DNA of 64,000 bases from Marichromatium bheemlicum. GTDB taxonomy: Bacteria; Pseudomonadota; Gammaproteobacteria; Chromatiales; Chromatiaceae. The stretch is from contig NZ_JAAXKX010000005.1 in NCBI RefSeq assembly GCF_012276755.1, positions 62,001 through 126,000 on the forward strand, written 5' to 3'. The notes under the pieces are model-generated. The model made no database searches. It was not told the origin of the DNA and was given only the letters and a program-made list of their open reading frames with translations. A program made the position numbers and the translations under genes. Shown here in pieces: positions 32,049 through 41,185 of the stretch (positions within the stretch are counted from its first letter, which is position 1; each line of letters opens with the position of its first letter).

Positions 32049-34550
32049 ATGCCCGCAGTCCCCGTCCCCCGTCTCTCGCCCGGCGGCAACGCTCGTCAGC
32101 TGTTGGTGGTCGATGACGAGCCGCGCAGTCGCGCCAGCCTCGAACGCCTGCTCGGGGCGCGTGGTTTCTGCGTGCACAGTGCCGCCGGGGTCGAGGAGGC
32201 GCTGGCGCTGCTCGAGCGCCAACACTTCGATCTGGTGCTGCTCGACCTGATCCTGCCGGTCGGTGATGGGGTGCAGATCCTTGATCGGTTGGTGGCCCGC
32301 GACGCCAAGACCGCGGTGGTGGTGGTCTCGGCCACCCGCTCGGTGGTCGAGGCGACCCGGGCGTTGCGGCACGGCGCCTGTGACTTCGTTGCCAAGCCCT
32401 ATCGGCTCGAGACCCTGCTGAAGGCCATCACCGGCGCCTGCGAGCGCAGCGCGCTGCGGCGCGCCCAGGCGACCATGCAGGCACGGCTGCGCGACTCCGA
32501 ACGGCTCTATCGCTTCTTGGTGCAGTCCTCGCCGGATCTGATCTTCCTGCTCGACGGGGCGGGGCGGGTGCGCTTCGTCAACCAACGCATCATCGAGCTG
32601 TTGCAGCGCCGCCCCGAGGAGGTGCTCGAACGCCCGTTGCTGGAGCTGATCGCCGCCGACCACCAAGGGCGGGCCTGTACGCTGCTCGAGACGCTGGGCG
32701 GCGATGTCGCGGGGCAGGTACGGGTCATCGAGCTGGAGTTGGTCGGGGTGGCAACGTTGCTGCCGGTGGAGATCAAGCTGCTGGCGCTCGGTGCCGGCGC
32801 CGAGCCCCTGGCCGGTGGTGAGGTGTTCGCGGTCGCGCGCGATCTCACCGCGCATCGCCGTGCCGAGGAGGCGATGCGCCGCTCCTTTGACCTGCTCCAC
32901 CATGTCATCGCCGCCAGCCCGGCGGTGGTCTATGCCCGCTCGCCCGGACGCCCGGTGCGGTTCAGCTTCATCAGCGACAATCTGCGTCAGCTCCTCGGTC
33001 ATGAGCCCGAACAGCTGTTGAGCGGGTCGATCTCCTGGGAGGGGTTGGTACACCCTGACGATCACGTCGGTGACGACGACCTGGCCTGTGACGGTCCGCA
33101 ACGGGCGGCCAACAGCGAATACCGGATGCGCCACCGTGACGGTGACTGGCGCTGGATCCGCGACAGCGTGCGGTTGTTGTGCGACGGTAGCGGCCGGGCT
33201 GTGGAGCTGGTCGGCTCCTGGCTCGACAATACCGAGGCCCACCGTCTGGCCGAGGAGCTGCGTCGCCAGGCCAGCCGCGACGCACTGACCGGACTGCCCA
33301 ACCGTCACGCCTTCGAGCGACGGCTGCAGCGGGCGATCGAGGAGGCGTGCAGCGAGGGCCATGAGCACGCGCTCTGCTATCTCGATCTCGATCAGTTCAA
33401 GCTGATCAACGATACCTGTGGGCATGTCGCCGGCGATGCGGTACTGCGCCAGTTGGTGCACGTGCTCAGTGCCTGTATCCGCAAGCAGGACACCCTGGCG
33501 CGGCTCGGTGGCGACGAGTTCGGGGTGTTGATGGAGCGCTGCGATCGCGCTGGTGCGATCCGTGTCGCCGAGGCGCTGTGCAAGGCCGTGGGCGACTTTC
33601 ACTTTATCTGGGACGACAAGCGTTTTCGGCTCGGGGTGAGTATCGGGCTGGTGGGTATCGATGCCGACAACGCCGGTCTCGATGCCCTGCTCAGCGCCGC
33701 CGACAGCGCCTGCTACGCGGCCAAGGACGCCGGGCGCAATCGCATCCATCTCTATACCGCCGATGATACCGAGTTGGCGAGGCGCCACGGCGAGATGCAG
33801 TGGGTGTCACAGATCAACCTGGCGTTCGAGCAGGCGCGCTTCGGGCTCGCCTTCCAGCCGATCGTGCCGGTCAACGGTGGCGGCGCCGGCGCGCACTATG
33901 AGCTGCTGTTGCGGATGTACGATGCCGAGGGTGCGACGGTGATGCCCGGTGCCTTCCTGCCCGCCGCCGAGCGCTATCACCTGATCGGTCGACTCGACGA
34001 ATGGGTGGTGGAGACGGCACTGGCCTGGTTGACCGAACACCCCGGCCATGTCGAGGGGCTCGAGCTGTGCTCGATCAATCTCTCGGGGCACTCGCTCGGC
34101 GATACACCGTTGCTCGAGCGCCTCGGTGCGCGGCTGCGGGGTCATCAGGGCATCGCCGCCAAGCTCTGTTTCGAGATCACCGAGACGGCGGCCATCTCCA
34201 ACATGACCAATGCCGTGGAGTTCATCGCCTCGCTGCGTACGCTCGGCTGCCGCTTCGCCCTCGACGACTTCGGCAGCGGGCTGTCCTCCTTCGCCTATCT
34301 CAAGAACCTGCCGGTCGACTTCCTCAAGATCGACGGCATGTTCATCAAGGATATCGCCGTCAACCCCATCACCCGCACCATGGTGCGCTCGATCAACGAG
34401 GTCGGTCAGGCGATGGGGATGCGCACCGTCGCCGAGTTCGTCGAGGGCGACGAGACCCTGGCGGTGCTGCGCGATCTCGGCGTCGACTACGCCCAGGGGT
34501 ACGGCATCGGCCGACCGCGCCCGATCGCGGAACTCGTGCGATCATATTAG
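32049..34550 (+). CDS. REC-PAS-PAS-GGDEF-EAL response regulator
   Basis: This regulator of cyclic di-GMP has a receiver domain (residues 18-135, phosphoacceptor D66 in LLDLILP, K117), two PAS domains (about 150-275 and 285-405), a GGDEF domain with an intact LGGDEF motif near residue 486, and an EAL domain. The EAL signature reads ELL near residue 617, while DDFGSGLSSFAYL near 739 is intact, so phosphodiesterase activity is possible. It sits 18 bases after the HDOD kinase and is likely phosphorylated by it. A GTG at 32043 could also serve as start. Confidence 0.9.
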   Translation: MPAVPVPRLSPGGNARQLLVVDDEPRSRASLERLLGARGFCVHSAAGVEEALALLERQHFDLVLLDLILPVGDGVQILDRLVARDAKTAVVVVSATRSVVEATRALRHGACDFVAKPYRLETLLKAITGACERSALRRAQATMQARLRDSERLYRFLVQSSPDLIFLLDGAGRVRFVNQRIIELLQRRPEEVLERPLLELIAADHQGRACTLLETLGGDVAGQVRVIELELVGVATLLPVEIKLLALGAGAEPLAGGEVFAVARDLTAHRRAEEAMRRSFDLLHHVIAASPAVVYARSPGRPVRFSFISDNLRQLLGHEPEQLLSGSISWEGLVHPDDHVGDDDLACDGPQRAANSEYRMRHRDGDWRWIRDSVRLLCDGSGRAVELVGSWLDNTEAHRLAEELRRQASRDALTGLPNRHAFERRLQRAIEEACSEGHEHALCYLDLDQFKLINDTCGHVAGDAVLRQLVHVLSACIRKQDTLARLGGDEFGVLMERCDRAGAIRVAEALCKAVGDFHFIWDDKRFRLGVSIGLVGIDADNAGLDALLSAADSACYAAKDAGRNRIHLYTADDTELARRHGEMQWVSQINLAFEQARFGLAFQPIVPVNGGGAGAHYELLLRMYDAEGATVMPGAFLPAAERYHLIGRLDEWVVETALAWLTEHPGHVEGLELCSINLSGHSLGDTPLLERLGARLRGHQGIAAKLCFEITETAAISNMTNAVEFIASLRTLGCRFALDDFGSGLSSFAYLKNLPVDFLKIDGMFIKDIAVNPITRTMVRSINEVGQAMGMRTVAEFVEGDETLAVLRDLGVDYAQGYGIGRPRPIAELVRSY

Positions 34551-34581
34551 CGATCTGTCCCGTGCGATTGCGGAGTCCAGC

Positions 34582-36012
34582 TTGAGCCCGATCCCCCTTC
34601 CCGACCTGCCCGATTTCAGCCGTGCCAGCATCCTCGTGGCCGGCGACCTGATGCTCGACCGCTACTGGAGCGGCAGCACTCGCCGCATCTCGCCCGAGGC
34701 CCCGGTGCCGGTGGTGCGCATCGATGGACGCGAGGACCGTCCCGGTGGTGCAGCCAACGTCGCGCTCAACCTCGCCGCACTCGGCGTGCACACCGCGCTG
34801 GCCGGGGTCACCGGTCGCGACGAGGCCGCCGAGTGCCTGATCGCGCCGCTGCGTACCGCTGGGATCGGGCTGCACCTGCAGCACCGCGATGACGTGCCGA
34901 CCATCACCAAGCTGCGGGTGCTCAGCCATCACCAGCAGCTCATCCGTCTCGACTTCGAGGAGCCGCTCGCGCCGCCGGCCGAGGATCCGCTGCCGGCGCT
35001 GGTCGAGGCCGCGCTGCCGGGCCATCAGCTGTTGCTGCTCTCGGACTACGGTAAGGGCACCCTGGCCGATCCGCAGCGGCTGATCGAGTGCGCCCGCGCC
35101 CGTGGTCTGCCGGTGCTGGTCGACCCCAAGGGGACGGACTTCGCGCGCTATCGCGGCGCCACCCTGCTCACCCCCAATCGCGGCGAGCTGGAGGCGGTGG
35201 TCGGCCCCTGCGCCGACGACGCCACCCTGATCGCGCGCGCCGAGCGGCTGCGCGACGAGCTGGCGCTGGAGGCGCTGCTGGTGACCCTGGGCGAGCGCGG
35301 CATGCTGCTGCTCGAGGCCGGCGTCCCGGCGCTGCACCTGCCGACCCAGGCACGCGAGGTGTTCGACGTCACCGGCGCGGGCGATACCGTGATCGCCGCG
35401 CTCGCCGCCGCGCTCGCCGCCGGCATGCCGCTGCCCGCCGCCTGCGCCCTGGCCAACTGCGCCGCCGGACTGGCGGTGGCCAAGCTCGGCACCGCCAGCG
35501 TCGGCGTGCACGAGCTGGCGCGCGCCTATCGCGGCGGCGAGTGGCGCACCCTGCTCGATCGCGACACCCTGGTGCACACCGTGGCCGAGGCGCGCGCGCG
35601 TGGCGAGCGGGTGGTGATGACCAACGGCTGCTTCGACATCCTCCACGAGGGCCATGTCGCCTATCTGCAGCAGGCCCGCGCGCTCGGCGATCGGCTGGTG
35701 GTGGCGGTCAACGACGACGACTCGGTGCGCCGGCTCAAGGGCGAGGGGCGACCGATCAACGGTGTCGAGCAGCGCATGGCGGTGCTCGCCGGGCTGGCCT
35801 CGGTCGACTGGGTCTGTCCCTTCTCCGAGGACACCCCGGAGGCGCTGATTTGCGCCGTCGGCCCGGATGTGCTGGTCAAGGGCGGGGACTACCGCGTCGA
35901 GGAGATCGCCGGGGCCGATTGTGTGCACGCGCGCGGCGGCGAGGTGCGGGTGCTCGACTTCCTGCCCGGGCGCTCGACCAGTCGGATCATCGGGGCGATC
36001 CGCGATGTCTGA
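34582..36012 (+). CDS. hldE: Bifunctional heptose 7-phosphate kinase/adenylyltransferase
   Basis: HldE makes ADP-heptose for the LPS inner core: the N-terminal ribokinase-like domain phosphorylates heptose 7-phosphate and the C-terminal domain adenylylates it. The kinase part shows EDRPGGAANVALNLAALG near residue 55 and the anion-hole motif DVTGAGDTVIA near residue 265. The second domain has TNGCFDILHEGHV near 350 and VKGGDY. No ATG fits; the TTG at 34582, preceded by CGGAG at 34571-34575, gives 476 residues, one short of the E. coli enzyme. It overlaps waaA by eight bases. Confidence 0.95.
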   Translation: MSPIPLPDLPDFSRASILVAGDLMLDRYWSGSTRRISPEAPVPVVRIDGREDRPGGAANVALNLAALGVHTALAGVTGRDEAAECLIAPLRTAGIGLHLQHRDDVPTITKLRVLSHHQQLIRLDFEEPLAPPAEDPLPALVEAALPGHQLLLLSDYGKGTLADPQRLIECARARGLPVLVDPKGTDFARYRGATLLTPNRGELEAVVGPCADDATLIARAERLRDELALEALLVTLGERGMLLLEAGVPALHLPTQAREVFDVTGAGDTVIAALAAALAAGMPLPAACALANCAAGLAVAKLGTASVGVHELARAYRGGEWRTLLDRDTLVHTVAEARARGERVVMTNGCFDILHEGHVAYLQQARALGDRLVVAVNDDDSVRRLKGEGRPINGVEQRMAVLAGLASVDWVCPFSEDTPEALICAVGPDVLVKGGDYRVEEIAGADCVHARGGEVRVLDFLPGRSTSRIIGAIRDV

Positions 36013-37318
36013 GTCGGTGATCGAGGACCAACCCTCGTTCGGGGGGACATTGTTGCAACTGCTCTACACCCTGGTACTGCGCCTGACCCTGCCGCTGGTG
36101 CTGCTGCGCTTGGTGCTGCGCGGGTTGTCGCGCCCGGCCCGTGAACTCGGTATCGGCGAGCGGCTGGCGCGCGGCGTGCCGGCGCCGCCGGTCGAGGTCT
36201 GGGTGCACGCCGTCTCGGTCGGCGAGGTGCTGGCCGCGCGCGGGCTCATCAACCACCTGCTCGCGCGCACCCCGACTTGTCGGGTGCTGGTCACCACCAC
36301 CACTCCGACCGGAGCCGAGCGGGTGCGCGCGCTGTTCGGCGAGCGGGTGGCGCACCGCTACACCCCCTACGATTTGCCGGAGGTGCAGGCGCGCTTTCTC
36401 GATCAGGCGCGCCCCCGACTGCTGATCGTCATCGAGACCGAGATCTGGCCGAATATGCTCGAGGCCTGCGCCGAGCGCGGCATTCCCACCTTGCTGGTCA
36501 ACGCTCGGCTCTCGGCGCGCTCGGCGCGTGGCTATGCCCGGCTCGGCCGGCTCGCCGCACCGACGCTGCGCCACTTTGCGCTGATCGCCGCTCAGGGGCG
36601 TGGTGACGCGCGGCGCTTCCGTGCCCTCGGCGCCGAGCCCGAGCGAGTGCGGGTGACCGGCTCGGTCAAGTTCGACGTCGCCGACGACCCCGAGCGCGAG
36701 ACCCGCAGCGCCGAGCTGCGCGCGCACTGGGGCGAGGGCCGTCCGCTGTGGATCGCCGCCAGTACCCACGAGGGCGAGGAGGCGCGGGTGCTCGCCGCCC
36801 ACCGCCGCGTCCTCGAACACCAGCCCGAGGCGCTGCTGGTGCTGGTGCCGCGCCACCCCGAGCGCTTCGATCAGGTCGCCGCGCTGGTCGAGACCCACGG
36901 CTTCCGCCTGGCGCGTCGCACCGATCCCGACGCCGTAGTGAGCGAGGCCCAGGTCCTGCTCGGCGACACCATGGGCGAGCTGGCGGGGCTGATCGCCGCC
37001 GTCGACGTCGCCTTCATCGGCGGCTCGCTGGTGCCGGTCGGCGGTCACAACCTGCTCGAGGCCGCCGTCGCCGGGGTGCCGGCGCTGGTCGGTCCGCACA
37101 CCTTCAACTTCGCCGAGATCACCAACCGCCTGATCGGCCTCGACGGCTGCGCCCGGGTCGCCGACAGCGAGGCCCTGGCCGCGCGCCTCACCGACTGGCT
37201 CGCCGCCCCTGAGCACCGCGCCGCGGTCGGCGCCAACGGCCGCGCCTTCGTCGAGGCCAATCGCGGCGCGCTGGCGCGGTTGATCGGGTTGGTCGAGGGG
37301 TATTTGCCGAAGGGGTGA
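36005..37318 (+). CDS. waaA: Kdo transferase (lipid A)
   Basis: WaaA adds Kdo residues from CMP-Kdo to lipid A precursor at the cytoplasmic face of the inner membrane. A hydrophobic N-terminal anchor lies at about residues 14-42. The GT30/GT-B fold is marked by VEVWVHAVSVGEVLAA, TTTTPTGAERV, IETEIWPNML and the C-terminal GGSLVPVGGHNLLEAA. The ATG at 36005 yields 437 residues, normal for the family. Its overlap with hldE groups two LPS-core steps in one transcript. Confidence 0.95.
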   Translation: MSESVIEDQPSFGGTLLQLLYTLVLRLTLPLVLLRLVLRGLSRPARELGIGERLARGVPAPPVEVWVHAVSVGEVLAARGLINHLLARTPTCRVLVTTTTPTGAERVRALFGERVAHRYTPYDLPEVQARFLDQARPRLLIVIETEIWPNMLEACAERGIPTLLVNARLSARSARGYARLGRLAAPTLRHFALIAAQGRGDARRFRALGAEPERVRVTGSVKFDVADDPERETRSAELRAHWGEGRPLWIAASTHEGEEARVLAAHRRVLEHQPEALLVLVPRHPERFDQVAALVETHGFRLARRTDPDAVVSEAQVLLGDTMGELAGLIAAVDVAFIGGSLVPVGGHNLLEAAVAGVPALVGPHTFNFAEITNRLIGLDGCARVADSEALAARLTDWLAAPEHRAAVGANGRAFVEANRGALARLIGLVEGYLPKG

Positions 37319-37356
37319 GATGGTGACCCACGGCCTGGACGACGTGGAGCGCGACC

Positions 37357-37623
37357 TTGGCCTGGCGGATTGAACTCACGGATGAAGCGGCCAAGCAGCT
37401 CAAGAAGATCGGTCATGCGGATGCCAAGCGCATCCGCGACGACCTGCGTAGCCGTCTCCAGCCCCTCGAAGATCCGCGTCAGCTCGGCAAATCACTGACC
37501 GGGCAGCTTGGCGAGCTGTGGCGATACCGGGTCGGTGACTACCGCCTCATCGCCAGCATCGAGGATGATGAGATCCTTATTCTTGTCGTGCGAATTGGCC
37601 ACCGTCGCAAGGTGTACCGGTAG
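37357..37623 (+). CDS. RelE/ParE-family toxin, apparently solitary
   Basis: The 88-residue protein is a RelE/ParE-superfamily toxin. It has WRIELTDEAAKQLKKIG at the N-terminus, LRSRLQPLEDPRQLGKSL in the middle and the typical end LWRYRVGDYRLIASIEDDE and RIGHRRKVYR, whose basic residues match the ribosome-dependent RNase surface in RelE. The start is TTG with a GTGGAG site six bases upstream. No antitoxin gene fits the 38 bases between waaA and this gene; only a 17-codon frame (37320-37373) overlaps it. It may be an orphan, or pair with an antitoxin elsewhere. Confidence 0.82.
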   Translation: MAWRIELTDEAAKQLKKIGHADAKRIRDDLRSRLQPLEDPRQLGKSLTGQLGELWRYRVGDYRLIASIEDDEILILVVRIGHRRKVYR

Positions 37624-37626
37624 CGG

Positions 37627-37660
37627 CAGGGTTATCGCATCAAGGCATCAGTAAACCCTG
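37627..37660 (+). terminator. Weak hairpin after the RelE-type gene
   Basis: CAGGGTT and AACCCTG can pair around a 20-base loop three bases after the stop. There is no T-run, so it is a poor terminator. Confidence 0.3.
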
Positions 37661-37838
37661 TTGGATAACGTCCTCATCGGTCAGCGACACTCAGGCACCC
37701 TGATGTCTGCGGCCGGGGGGCGTCGCCCAAGTCCGACACGCCTCACCCTGGTCCGGCATCTCACTATCCTCGACCCTTGAGGCTGTCCGATTGATCGTCG
37801 GTATCTGTTGCGCTGCGACAGTCCAGGGCAGAGTCCGG

Positions 37839-37869
37839 ACGCAAGCCACCGATGGTTGATGGCTTGCGT
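37839..37869. repeat. Inverted repeat between convergent genes
   Basis: ACGCAAGCCA at 37839-37848 pairs perfectly with TGGCTTGCGT at 37860-37869 around an 11-base loop. It lies between the RelE-type gene and the end of the minus-strand cysteine hydrolase. No T-run follows on either strand; it may still act as a bidirectional transcription barrier. Confidence 0.5.
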
Positions 37870-37887
37870 CTGTTCCTATCCCCCGCC

Positions 37888-38469
37888 CTACTCCTTGAAC
37901 AACGACCAGACGGCACGGAATTGTTCGTCGGACGAGTCGCCTAGCCATTCGAAGCCGACCGATTCGGTGCACACCACCTGGATGCCGCAGTGGCGCATGC
38001 GTTCGAGCACGTTCTGCTTGTAGGCGGGGTGGCGCGAGATGATGCCGTCGGCGGGCACGAACACCTGATAGCCCCAGCGCTGCAGCCCGGAGACGGTCTG
38101 CACGATACAGATGTGCGCCTCCATGCCCACCACCACCAGTTGGCGCCGCTCCGGCGAGGCGGAGATGTTGCGCTCGAAGCCGGGGGCGGTGCAGCAGGAG
38201 AAGGCGGTCTTCTCGGTCGGTTCGGCCGCCTCGGGCAGCGCCTCGCGGATCGGTGCGATGATCGGCCCGAGTCCGCGCGAGTTGTGCTGGGTGGCGATCA
38301 CCGGGATGTCGAGCGTCTTGGCGGCGCTGATCAGCCGCTGGATATTGGTGGTGACGCCCTCGAGTTCGTCGCCCGGCATCGCCGCGGCAAGCCGCTCCTG
38401 GGCGTCGATGATCAGGAGCTGGGAGAGGTCACGCTGACACAGTGGCATCTGCGCCCGATGGATGCTCAT
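37888..38469 (-). CDS. Isochorismatase-family cysteine hydrolase
   Basis: This belongs to the isochorismatase-like hydrolases, of the YcaC-like type, whose substrates are often unknown amides. The catalytic triad is complete: D22 (LLIIDAQERL), K87 (EKTAFSC) and C121 (GMEAHICIVQ). The 193 residues lack a signal peptide. The frame is open upstream, but the ATG at 38469 starts just before the conserved first strand, so I use it. It is on the minus strand after a PCMT-family gene, separated by 154 bases that contain a strong hairpin, so it is probably transcribed alone. Confidence 0.88.
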   Translation of the reverse strand: MSIHRAQMPLCQRDLSQLLIIDAQERLAAAMPGDELEGVTTNIQRLISAAKTLDIPVIATQHNSRGLGPIIAPIREALPEAAEPTEKTAFSCCTAPGFERNISASPERRQLVVVGMEAHICIVQTVSGLQRWGYQVFVPADGIISRHPAYKQNVLERMRHCGIQVVCTESVGFEWLGDSSDEQFRAVWSLFKE

Positions 38470-38590
38470 CTCGTCCGTCCTCCGTACCGCTTGGTGGAAT
38501 GCTGATCGAGGGCCGTCTGCATGGACGGCGATCACGAAGTGTGCACTCTATGGCCGTGCGCTGTCCAAGGTTTTACGGCGGGGAGGCGGC

Positions 38591-38619
38591 ACGGCGGACG
38601 CCCGTGGGGCGTCCGCCGT
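38591..38619 (-). terminator. Strong GC hairpin after the PCMT-family gene
   Basis: A perfect 13-base stem (ACGGCGGACGCCC/GGGCGTCCGCCGT) with a 3-base loop lies four bases after the stop of the minus-strand gene. No T-run follows, so termination would need other factors, but the stem is very stable. Confidence 0.55.
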
Positions 38620-38623
38620 GGGG

Positions 38624-39289
38624 TCAGAAGACGAAGCGCGGGCGTTTCGGGGCGTTACGCAGGGCCCCGGCGATGGTCTCGAACAGTGCCTCGTGCTGGT
38701 AGTCCTGGCCACCGTTGCGGGTGATCAGCACCGCTTCCATCACCGGCGCCTCGCCGAGGATGGCGCACAGTCGGCCACCGAGCGCGAGCTGTGTTTGCAG
38801 GGGGGCCAGTGCCTCGTCGCTCGGCAGGGAGCCGTTGAGCAGGATGGCGTCGAAGGGGCCGCCGGCGATGGTGCCGGCGAGTCCATCGGCGGTACGGATC
38901 TCGACGCGTTCGGTGCCGAGTTCGGCGAGGCGCGCGCGGGCGCTCTCGGCCTGATCGGGGTCGATCTCCAGGCTGATCACCTGGGCGCCGAGCGCGGCCA
39001 GGCAGGCGGTGGCGTAGCCACTGCCGGTGCCGATCTCGAGTACGCGCTCGTCGGGTTGGATCGCCAGCGCCTGGAGCATGCGCCCGGTCACCCGAGGCGG
39101 CAGCATGCGGCCACCGCTGGCCAGCGGCACCTCGATATCGGCGTAGGCCAGCCCCTGGTAGCCGTCCGGCACGAAGCGCTCGCGCTGGATCTCGGCCATC
39201 ACTCCCAGCACCCGCTCGTCCAGGACACTCCAGGGGCGGATCTGTTGCTGGATCATGTTGAAGCGCGCAAGCGCGTTAGGGCTCTCCAC
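38624..39289 (-). CDS. Protein-L-isoaspartate O-methyltransferase-family protein
   Basis: The protein has the PCMT fold: an N-terminal helical part (ARFNMIQQQIRPW, RERFVP), then a Rossmann domain with the SAM motif VLEIGTGSGYATA near residue 83 and VISLEID near 105. The segment after the fourth strand is FDAILLNGSLP rather than the usual VTAA of true isoaspartyl repair enzymes. At 221 residues it resembles the PCMT-family protein often found beside tolC in proteobacteria, so the repair function is uncertain. It is transcribed in the same direction as kefB, 89 bases downstream of it. Confidence 0.85.
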   Translation of the reverse strand: MESPNALARFNMIQQQIRPWSVLDERVLGVMAEIQRERFVPDGYQGLAYADIEVPLASGGRMLPPRVTGRMLQALAIQPDERVLEIGTGSGYATACLAALGAQVISLEIDPDQAESARARLAELGTERVEIRTADGLAGTIAGGPFDAILLNGSLPSDEALAPLQTQLALGGRLCAILGEAPVMEAVLITRNGGQDYQHEALFETIAGALRNAPKRPRFVF

Positions 39290-39378
39290 GGCACGAGGAC
39301 CTCGCTGAATGAATGATTGGCTAGACCCTACAAATTAACGTCTGGCCCGGACGAGGGCAAATGAGCGCCGTGTACGTC

Positions 39379-41079
39379 TCATTCGGCCATCGGTGCATAG
39401 CCCTGGCTGCGCACGCCCTGGAGTAGCTCGTCGACGTCGTCGGTGGGGATGCCGAGCATCTGTAGCGCCTCGGCGCCGAGGCGCAGGCTGCTCTCGATGG
39501 CCTCGGGATAGGCGTGGGTGGCGCCGGCGCGGATCAGGTTGCCGCAGGCCTCGAGGTCACGGGCACGGGCGATCACCGGGACGTGCGGATGGGCAGTGCG
39601 GATGTGCGAGACGGCGCGCAGCGCCGAGGGACCGTGGTCGATGGTGAGGATCACCAGCGCGGCCCGGTCGACCTGGGCGGCGGTGAGCAGCTCGATGTTG
39701 CCGATGTCGCCATAGAACACCGGGCGCTGGTCGCGCTCGCCGCGCTCGACGTGCACGGGGTTGGTGTCGAAGCAGATGAAGGGGATCTGGTTGGCCTCGA
39801 GCATGGTGGCGATGGTGTGACCGACCCGGCCGTAGCCCGCAATCACCACCCGTCCCTGGGGGGCGACCCCGGTGGCGGCATAGTCGAAGCTCGCCTGACC
39901 CGGCGCGCGCCGCTCGGCGCGGCGCGCCAGTACATCGCCGAGGCGCACCAGCAGCGGGGTGATCAGCATCCCCACCGAGATCACGCTGACGGCGACGGCG
40001 AAGGTGGTGTCGTCGATCACCCCTAGCGCCTTGGCCGCGCCGAAGAGCACGAAACCGAACTCGCCGCTCTGCGCCAACATGAAGGCCACCCGGGTGGCCA
40101 CGCCGCGCGGTAGCCCGAAGGCCAGTGCGATCAGGAACAGCACCAGCAGCTTGATGACGACGATCACCACCACGTGTTGGGCGAGCAGCAAGGGCTGGGC
40201 GGCGATCGTTGGTAGGTCGATCGACATCCCCACGGCGACGAAGAACAGGCTCATCAGCAGCCCCTTGAAGGGCTCGATGTGGGCCTGGATCTGGAAGCTG
40301 AAGCGCGAGGTCGATAGCAGCATTCCCATCAGAAAGGCGCCGAGGGCCATCGACAGCCCGGCCTCGTGCATCGCCCCGGCGGCGAGGAAGACGGCGAGCA
40401 TCACCACCAGGGCGAAGGCCTCGCGGTTGCCCTGGCGCAGCAGGCGCGCCAGCGCGAAGGGCACCACGTAGCGACCGAAGACGACGATCAGCCCGACCAT
40501 GCCGAGGATGATCAACAGCTGTTCGCCGAAGGGTACCGAGGAGGACAGGGTGCCGCGATCGGAGAGCAGCGGCACGATCGCCAGCAGCGGTACCACCGCC
40601 AGGTCCTGCATCAGCAGCACCGCGAAGGCGGTGGTGCCGTGACGGGTGGCGATGTCGCCGCGTTCGTGCAGCAGTTGCATCACCAGTGCGGTGGAGGAGA
40701 GCGCGAGGGTCAGGCCGATCAGCAGGCTGGCCTGCCAGGATGGGATGTAGAAGGCGGTATAGACGGCGATCACCAGGCCGCTGACGATGATCTGGGCGGT
40801 GCCCAGCCCGAAGACCTCGCGCCGCAGTGACCACAACCGCTTGGGCTTCATCTCCAGACCGATCAGGAACAACAGCAGTACCACGCCGAGTTCGGTGAAG
40901 TGACGCACGTCCTCGACATGGTTGGTGACATAGGGGCCGGGCGAGTGCGGTCCGACCACGATCCCGGCTACCAGCAGGCCGAGGATCGAGCCCAGTCCCA
41001 GGTGCTTGAACAGGGTGACGGTGATTGCCGCCACGCTGAGCAGCACGATCGCGGAGATGACGAAGCTGTTGAGTTCCAT
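39379..41079 (-). CDS. KefB/YbaL-type cation:proton antiporter
   Basis: This CPA2-family transporter exchanges K+ or Na+ for protons across the inner membrane. Residues 1-385 hold about twelve hydrophobic segments, with the conserved acidic residue in LLMQDLAVVPLL (D159). A cytoplasmic TrkA-N (RCK) domain begins with the nucleotide-binding VVIAGYGRVGHTIATML near residue 411 and includes the GDIGN stretch. At 566 residues it is close to YbaL in size. There is no KefF/KefG-like partner beside it, so gating by glutathione adducts as in KefB/KefC cannot be assumed. Confidence 0.9.
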   Translation of the reverse strand: MELNSFVISAIVLLSVAAITVTLFKHLGLGSILGLLVAGIVVGPHSPGPYVTNHVEDVRHFTELGVVLLLFLIGLEMKPKRLWSLRREVFGLGTAQIIVSGLVIAVYTAFYIPSWQASLLIGLTLALSSTALVMQLLHERGDIATRHGTTAFAVLLMQDLAVVPLLAIVPLLSDRGTLSSSVPFGEQLLIILGMVGLIVVFGRYVVPFALARLLRQGNREAFALVVMLAVFLAAGAMHEAGLSMALGAFLMGMLLSTSRFSFQIQAHIEPFKGLLMSLFFVAVGMSIDLPTIAAQPLLLAQHVVVIVVIKLLVLFLIALAFGLPRGVATRVAFMLAQSGEFGFVLFGAAKALGVIDDTTFAVAVSVISVGMLITPLLVRLGDVLARRAERRAPGQASFDYAATGVAPQGRVVIAGYGRVGHTIATMLEANQIPFICFDTNPVHVERGERDQRPVFYGDIGNIELLTAAQVDRAALVILTIDHGPSALRAVSHIRTAHPHVPVIARARDLEACGNLIRAGATHAYPEAIESSLRLGAEALQMLGIPTDDVDELLQGVRSQGYAPMAE

Positions 41080-41137
41080 GGCAGAACTTTATCAAGATCC
41101 GCCGCGCCAGGGTTAACGCTGCGTGCGTGTCGCAGCG

Positions 41138-41172
41138 CCGCCGGCGTCCACCCCCGGTCAGGGCGCCGGCGG
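41138..41172 (-). terminator. Candidate 3' hairpin of the metal-efflux operon
   Basis: CCGCCGGCG at 41138-41146 pairs perfectly with CGCCGGCGG at 41164-41172, 13 bases past the last gene of the minus-strand operon. The loop is 17 bases and there is no T-run. Confidence 0.4.
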
Positions 41173-41185
41173 GGTCGGGGCACGA

